From Paenibacillus sabinae T27 (GTDB lineage Bacteria > Bacillota > Bacilli > Paenibacillales > Paenibacillaceae), in the NCBI RefSeq assembly GCF_000612505.1, contig NZ_CP004078.1:2643252-2707251 (forward strand): a stretch of 64,000 nucleotides of DNA. Direction: 5' to 3'. This document shows, one piece after another, positions 61,346 through 64,000 of the stretch; the first letter of the stretch is position 1, and each line of letters starts with the position of its first letter. The notes beneath the pieces were generated by a model. The model saw nothing but the letters and a program-made list of their open reading frames with translations. It made no database searches and was not told where the DNA came from. The translations under genes and the position numbers were made by a program.

Positions 61346-62356
61346 ATGAGCGAAATCATTACTTTAGCCCACGGCAGCGGGGGGAAGCTGACCCATCAAC
61401 TGATCCAAGGGATATTTCAGAAGCACTTCCGGAACGATTGGCTGCTTGAGGGCGGCGATTCGGCAGTGCTGGAGACTCTCCCGGGACAAATGGCGTTTAC
61501 CACGGATTCCTATGTTATTCATCCGCTTTTTTTCAGGGGAGGTAACATCGGAAAGCTGGCGGTCTGCGGGACCGTTAACGATCTGGCGGTCTGCGGTGCG
61601 ATTCCGAAGTATATTAGCTGCGGCTGGATCATCGAAGAAGGGTTTCCTCTGGGGGAACTGGAGGAGATTGCGGAATCCATGGCGGCGACCGCGCAGGAAG
61701 CGGGCGTATTTATCGTGACCGGCGACACCAAGATCGTTCCGAGAGGCTGTGCGGACAAGCTGTTCCTTAACACCTCCGGAGTGGGCTTTATTCCGAAAGG
61801 TCTCCGGCTGGCTCCCGCCTTGATCCGGCCGGGGGACCAAGTGATCGTCACCGGTACGATCGGGGACCACGGAACGGCGATTCTGATTGAACGGGAACAA
61901 CTGCAGGTGGAAACCGGACTTGCCAGCGACTGTGCGCCGCTGAACGGAATGCTGGAGCGGGTAACGGCTTCAATGGGCGGCGCCGTAAGACTTATGCGGG
62001 ACCCGACCCGCGGCGGCGTAGCCACTACACTGAATGAATTTACGGAGGGGCAGGACTTTGGCATCAGGCTGGAGGAACATGCGCTTCCCGTAAAAGGGGC
62101 AGTGAGCGGTCTATGCGGCATGCTGGGAATGGACCCGCTGTACATAGCTAATGAGGGCAAAGCCGTCCTGATTGTCGACGGGGCACAGGCAGAGCGAGCG
62201 ATGGAATTGCTGCGCAGTCACCCCAACGGACAGGACGCTACCGTAATCGGTGAAGTTGTCGCGGATCATCCGGGAAAGGTGTATATGCGCACGCTGGCCG
62301 GAGGCCACCGCATCATCGATATGCTTGTTGGCGACCAACTGCCCCGAATTTGTTAA
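61346..62356 (+). CDS. hypE: Hydrogenase expression/formation protein HypE
   Basis: 336 residues of the AIRS/PurM-like fold, with HGSGG and RDPTRGGVATTLNEF. It ends in PRIC, the terminal Cys that carries thiocarbamate, dehydrated to thiocyanate for cyanide ligand transfer. The ATG at 61346 follows GGGGGAGGGA. An ~90-bp non-coding gap separates it from the nickel permease gene. Confidence 0.96.
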   Translation: MSEIITLAHGSGGKLTHQLIQGIFQKHFRNDWLLEGGDSAVLETLPGQMAFTTDSYVIHPLFFRGGNIGKLAVCGTVNDLAVCGAIPKYISCGWIIEEGFPLGELEEIAESMAATAQEAGVFIVTGDTKIVPRGCADKLFLNTSGVGFIPKGLRLAPALIRPGDQVIVTGTIGDHGTAILIEREQLQVETGLASDCAPLNGMLERVTASMGGAVRLMRDPTRGGVATTLNEFTEGQDFGIRLEEHALPVKGAVSGLCGMLGMDPLYIANEGKAVLIVDGAQAERAMELLRSHPNGQDATVIGEVVADHPGKVYMRTLAGGHRIIDMLVGDQLPRIC

Positions 62357-62452
62357 AGGTGGGCGCCGCAATATGGAATCAACGGTCCGAATCCGCAGGA
62401 ATATCTGTAAAAATAAAGCGCGAGGCGCTTCTACCAGGAGAAGGTGAAATGA

Positions 62453-63457
62453 ATGAGGAGAATTTCCGCCAGTAACGGCTATGTCTACTTTCTTGTTGTA
62501 TTGGCGCTGCATGTGTTGGGGGGAGCCGGGTTTCTCACGGCTGCGGCCCGCGAGCCGAAGCTGTGGGGGCTTGGTCTTTTGGCTTATACGCTCGGCCTGC
62601 GTCACGCTTTTGACGCCGATCATATTTCGGCCATTGACAATACGATCCGGAAACTGGTCGAACGGAAGCGCAACCCTTTAGGCGTAGGCATGTATTTTTC
62701 CCTAGGGCACTCGACGGTCGTCTTCCTCATGGTGCTGGGGATCGCGCTTTCGATGAACACGTTTGTGCTCGATAATCCAAAAGTACGCGAAATCGGCGGG
62801 CTGATCGGGACGCTGGCATCCGGATTCTTCCTGATCGTCGTCGGTCTGATTAATGTGTTCACACTTATGAAGCTATGGCGCGGAGCCCTGGGGGCAGCGA
62901 ACCAAACAGGCGGGAATTCCGGATTTAGTCATATGCATGGACCCAAGGGGATGTTTACCCGATTGTTAGCTCCTGCCCTTCGAATGATCAACAAAAGCTG
63001 GCATATGTATCCGCTCGGATTTCTGTTTGGGCTTGGCTTTGATACGGCGACGGAAGTGAGCTTGCTTGCTATATCGGCCAGTACTGCAAACGACTCGGTC
63101 TCGATTATCGGCATTTTGTCCCTGCCGCTGCTGTTTGCAGCCGGAATGAGCTTGATGGACACGATCGACGGCGCGATTATGACAAGGGCCTACCGCTGGG
63201 CATTCATTTCCTACAAGAAAAAGACAGCCTATAACCTGATCGTTACGGGTGTCTCGGTCGTGTCCGCGTTTTTTATCGGCGCCGTTCAGCTCGTTCATCT
63301 ACTTGAAGCGAAATGGCCGCAGCATCTCCAGTGGATCAACAGGCTCGGCATAGAACATCTTGGCTACGCTCTGGCCGGATTTCTGATTTTGATTTGGATC
63401 GTCTCGATGATTATTTGGAGAGGGATGAGAGGCAGACAGGCCGTTGACGGAACGTAA
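62453..63457 (+). CDS. NiCoT-family nickel/cobalt permease (HoxN/NixA type)
   Basis: 334 residues with eight predicted TM helices. The ion-selectivity signature RHAFDADHISAIDN in TM2, FSLGHSTVV, and LGFDTATEV identify the family. Located directly behind hypE, it is the obvious nickel supplier for this enzyme. The ATG at 62453 follows AGGAGAAGGTG. Confidence 0.93.
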   Translation: MRRISASNGYVYFLVVLALHVLGGAGFLTAAAREPKLWGLGLLAYTLGLRHAFDADHISAIDNTIRKLVERKRNPLGVGMYFSLGHSTVVFLMVLGIALSMNTFVLDNPKVREIGGLIGTLASGFFLIVVGLINVFTLMKLWRGALGAANQTGGNSGFSHMHGPKGMFTRLLAPALRMINKSWHMYPLGFLFGLGFDTATEVSLLAISASTANDSVSIIGILSLPLLFAAGMSLMDTIDGAIMTRAYRWAFISYKKKTAYNLIVTGVSVVSAFFIGAVQLVHLLEAKWPQHLQWINRLGIEHLGYALAGFLILIWIVSMIIWRGMRGRQAVDGT

Positions 63458-63486
63458 ATAATTGTAAAAAAAACAATCAATCGTTT

Positions 63487-63519
63487 AAAGGAAGCCGTCT
63501 ATACCGTGCGGCTTCCTTT
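63487..63519. terminator. Terminator at the end of the hydrogenase operon
   Basis: AAAGGAAGCCG and CGGCTTCCTTT pair around an 11-nt loop. It serves the hydrogenase operon and probably the convergent acetyltransferase. Confidence 0.88.
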
Positions 63520-63549
63520 GCTTCTAGTTATTCTTTGTCGATGAACGGT

Positions 63550-64000
63550 CTATCCGAGCAGCTTCTCCATAATCATTACATCGATCGGTTGACCGTCCAT
63601 CATTCCCTGCTTTTCAAAAACCCCCACTTCACGATAGCCCATTTTCCGGTACAAGCCTTGACCCAGCCGGTTAAATGGAAAGGTAAACAACACGATTTTG
63701 TAAAAGTCCCGGTCTTTGGCTTCATCTTCCAACGCCTGAAGGAGTGTGCTGCCAACCCCCTGTCCCCGGGATTCACGGCCAATGTAGATGGAGAGGTCGG
63801 CTACACCGTTATAAGCGCAGCGGTGAGAATACGGATTGAGGGAGGCCCATCCGAGCACCTGACCGTCTTTCTCTGCAACCAGCACCCTATATCTGCCCTG
63901 ATGCTCCTGGAACCAGGATTCCATGTAATTCAAATCTTTGGCATCCGTTTCGAGTGTGGCTATTCGTTCCTCAATGCCCTGGTTGTAAATACGAAGGATC
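63550..64000 (-). CDS. GNAT acetyltransferase of the phosphinothricin/arsinothricin (ArsN1) group, N terminus outside window
   Basis: At least 150 residues are visible; the frame stays open through position 64000. The N-terminal visible part reads IYNQGIEERIATLETD, characteristic of PAT/ArsN1-type acetyltransferases that modify phosphinothricin, methionine sulfone or arsinothricin. The acetyl-CoA motif is RESRGQGVGSTLLQ and the end FEKQGMMDGQPIDVMIMEKLL. The ATG at 63933 is internal because homology continues upstream. Confidence 0.82.
   Translation of the reverse strand, partial: ILRIYNQGIEERIATLETDAKDLNYMESWFQEHQGRYRVLVAEKDGQVLGWASLNPYSHRCAYNGVADLSIYIGRESRGQGVGSTLLQALEDEAKDRDFYKIVLFTFPFNRLGQGLYRKMGYREVGVFEKQGMMDGQPIDVMIMEKLLG

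Noticed and set aside
62373..62447. 24-codon ORF between hypE and the nickel permease
   Set aside because: Very short, Arg-rich, no ribosome binding site of its own; likely chance. Its end overlaps the permease ribosome binding site.

Overview
The window looks like chromosomal DNA of a Gram-positive, moderately GC-rich (roughly 50%) endospore-former, most likely a Paenibacillus or close relative. This is inferred from strong AGGAGG-type ribosome binding sites, frequent GTG/TTG starts, B. subtilis-like families (RTP, DivIVA, YflT, KtrB, PfeT-type ATPase, NsrR/Hmp, a sporulation-kinase-like HisK_N kinase) and the GC content. No rRNA, tRNA, transposase, integrase, prophage gene or CRISPR array was seen.

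Layout. 0-10 kb: the 3' part of hrpB, a glycine-zipper stress protein behind a sigma-B-like promoter, a homologue of the replication terminator protein RTP, a DivIVA-domain protein, a large hybrid sensor kinase and assorted enzymes, including a frameshifted EamA exporter. 10-14.5 kb: a LysR regulator and pstSCAB. 14.6-16.8 kb: a metallo-hydrolase/TetR/AlkZ-related operon behind a promoter holding two perfect dyads. 17-27.8 kb: tandem M29 aminopeptidases, a Ktr potassium channel subunit, acetyltransferases, a CNNM-type protein, a DUF1836 protein, an MFS transporter and a hydrolase. 28-33.7 kb: a compact three-gene operon encoding a TerB_N/TerB_C protein, a BrxD-like (DUF2791) ATPase and an Lhr/BrxHI-like helicase, a candidate DNA-processing or defence module without other BREX genes. 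It is followed by about 0.8 kb of degenerate tandem and nested inverted repeats. 34.5-38 kb: a Cys-rich permease divergent from selD-mnmH (tRNA 2-selenouridine pathway). 38-48.5 kb: an MFS transporter, AraC plus the GH4 gene melA, a DUF2935 protein, a nuclease/phosphatase-fold enzyme, a frameshifted P1B-4 metal ATPase with csoR, a glycolipid-synthase-like glycosyltransferase and an acetyltransferase. 48.6-51.6 kb: hmp (apparent ATA start) divergent from nsrR, with a textbook NsrR palindrome between them, then a HisK_N kinase.

52-63.5 kb: one 13-gene hydrogenase operon: Tat-exported [NiFe] small subunit, large subunit, maturation protease, hypA, hypB, tatA, two tatC-like genes, hypF, hypC, hypD, hypE and a NiCoT nickel permease. 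The permease brings Ni, HypA/B insert it, HypC-F make and load the Fe(CN)2CO group, the protease clips the large subunit, and the operon carries its own Tat translocase to export the folded dimer. The two TatC proteins have lost complementary halves of the conserved TatC sites, which suggests they work only as a heteromer. I regard this as the most novel feature, with the TerB/BrxD/helicase operon second.

Two genes carry apparent single-base deletions (EamA near 8012, P-type ATPase near 44230) and hmp lacks a standard start codon. Base-calling errors in the source assembly should be considered alongside real mutations.
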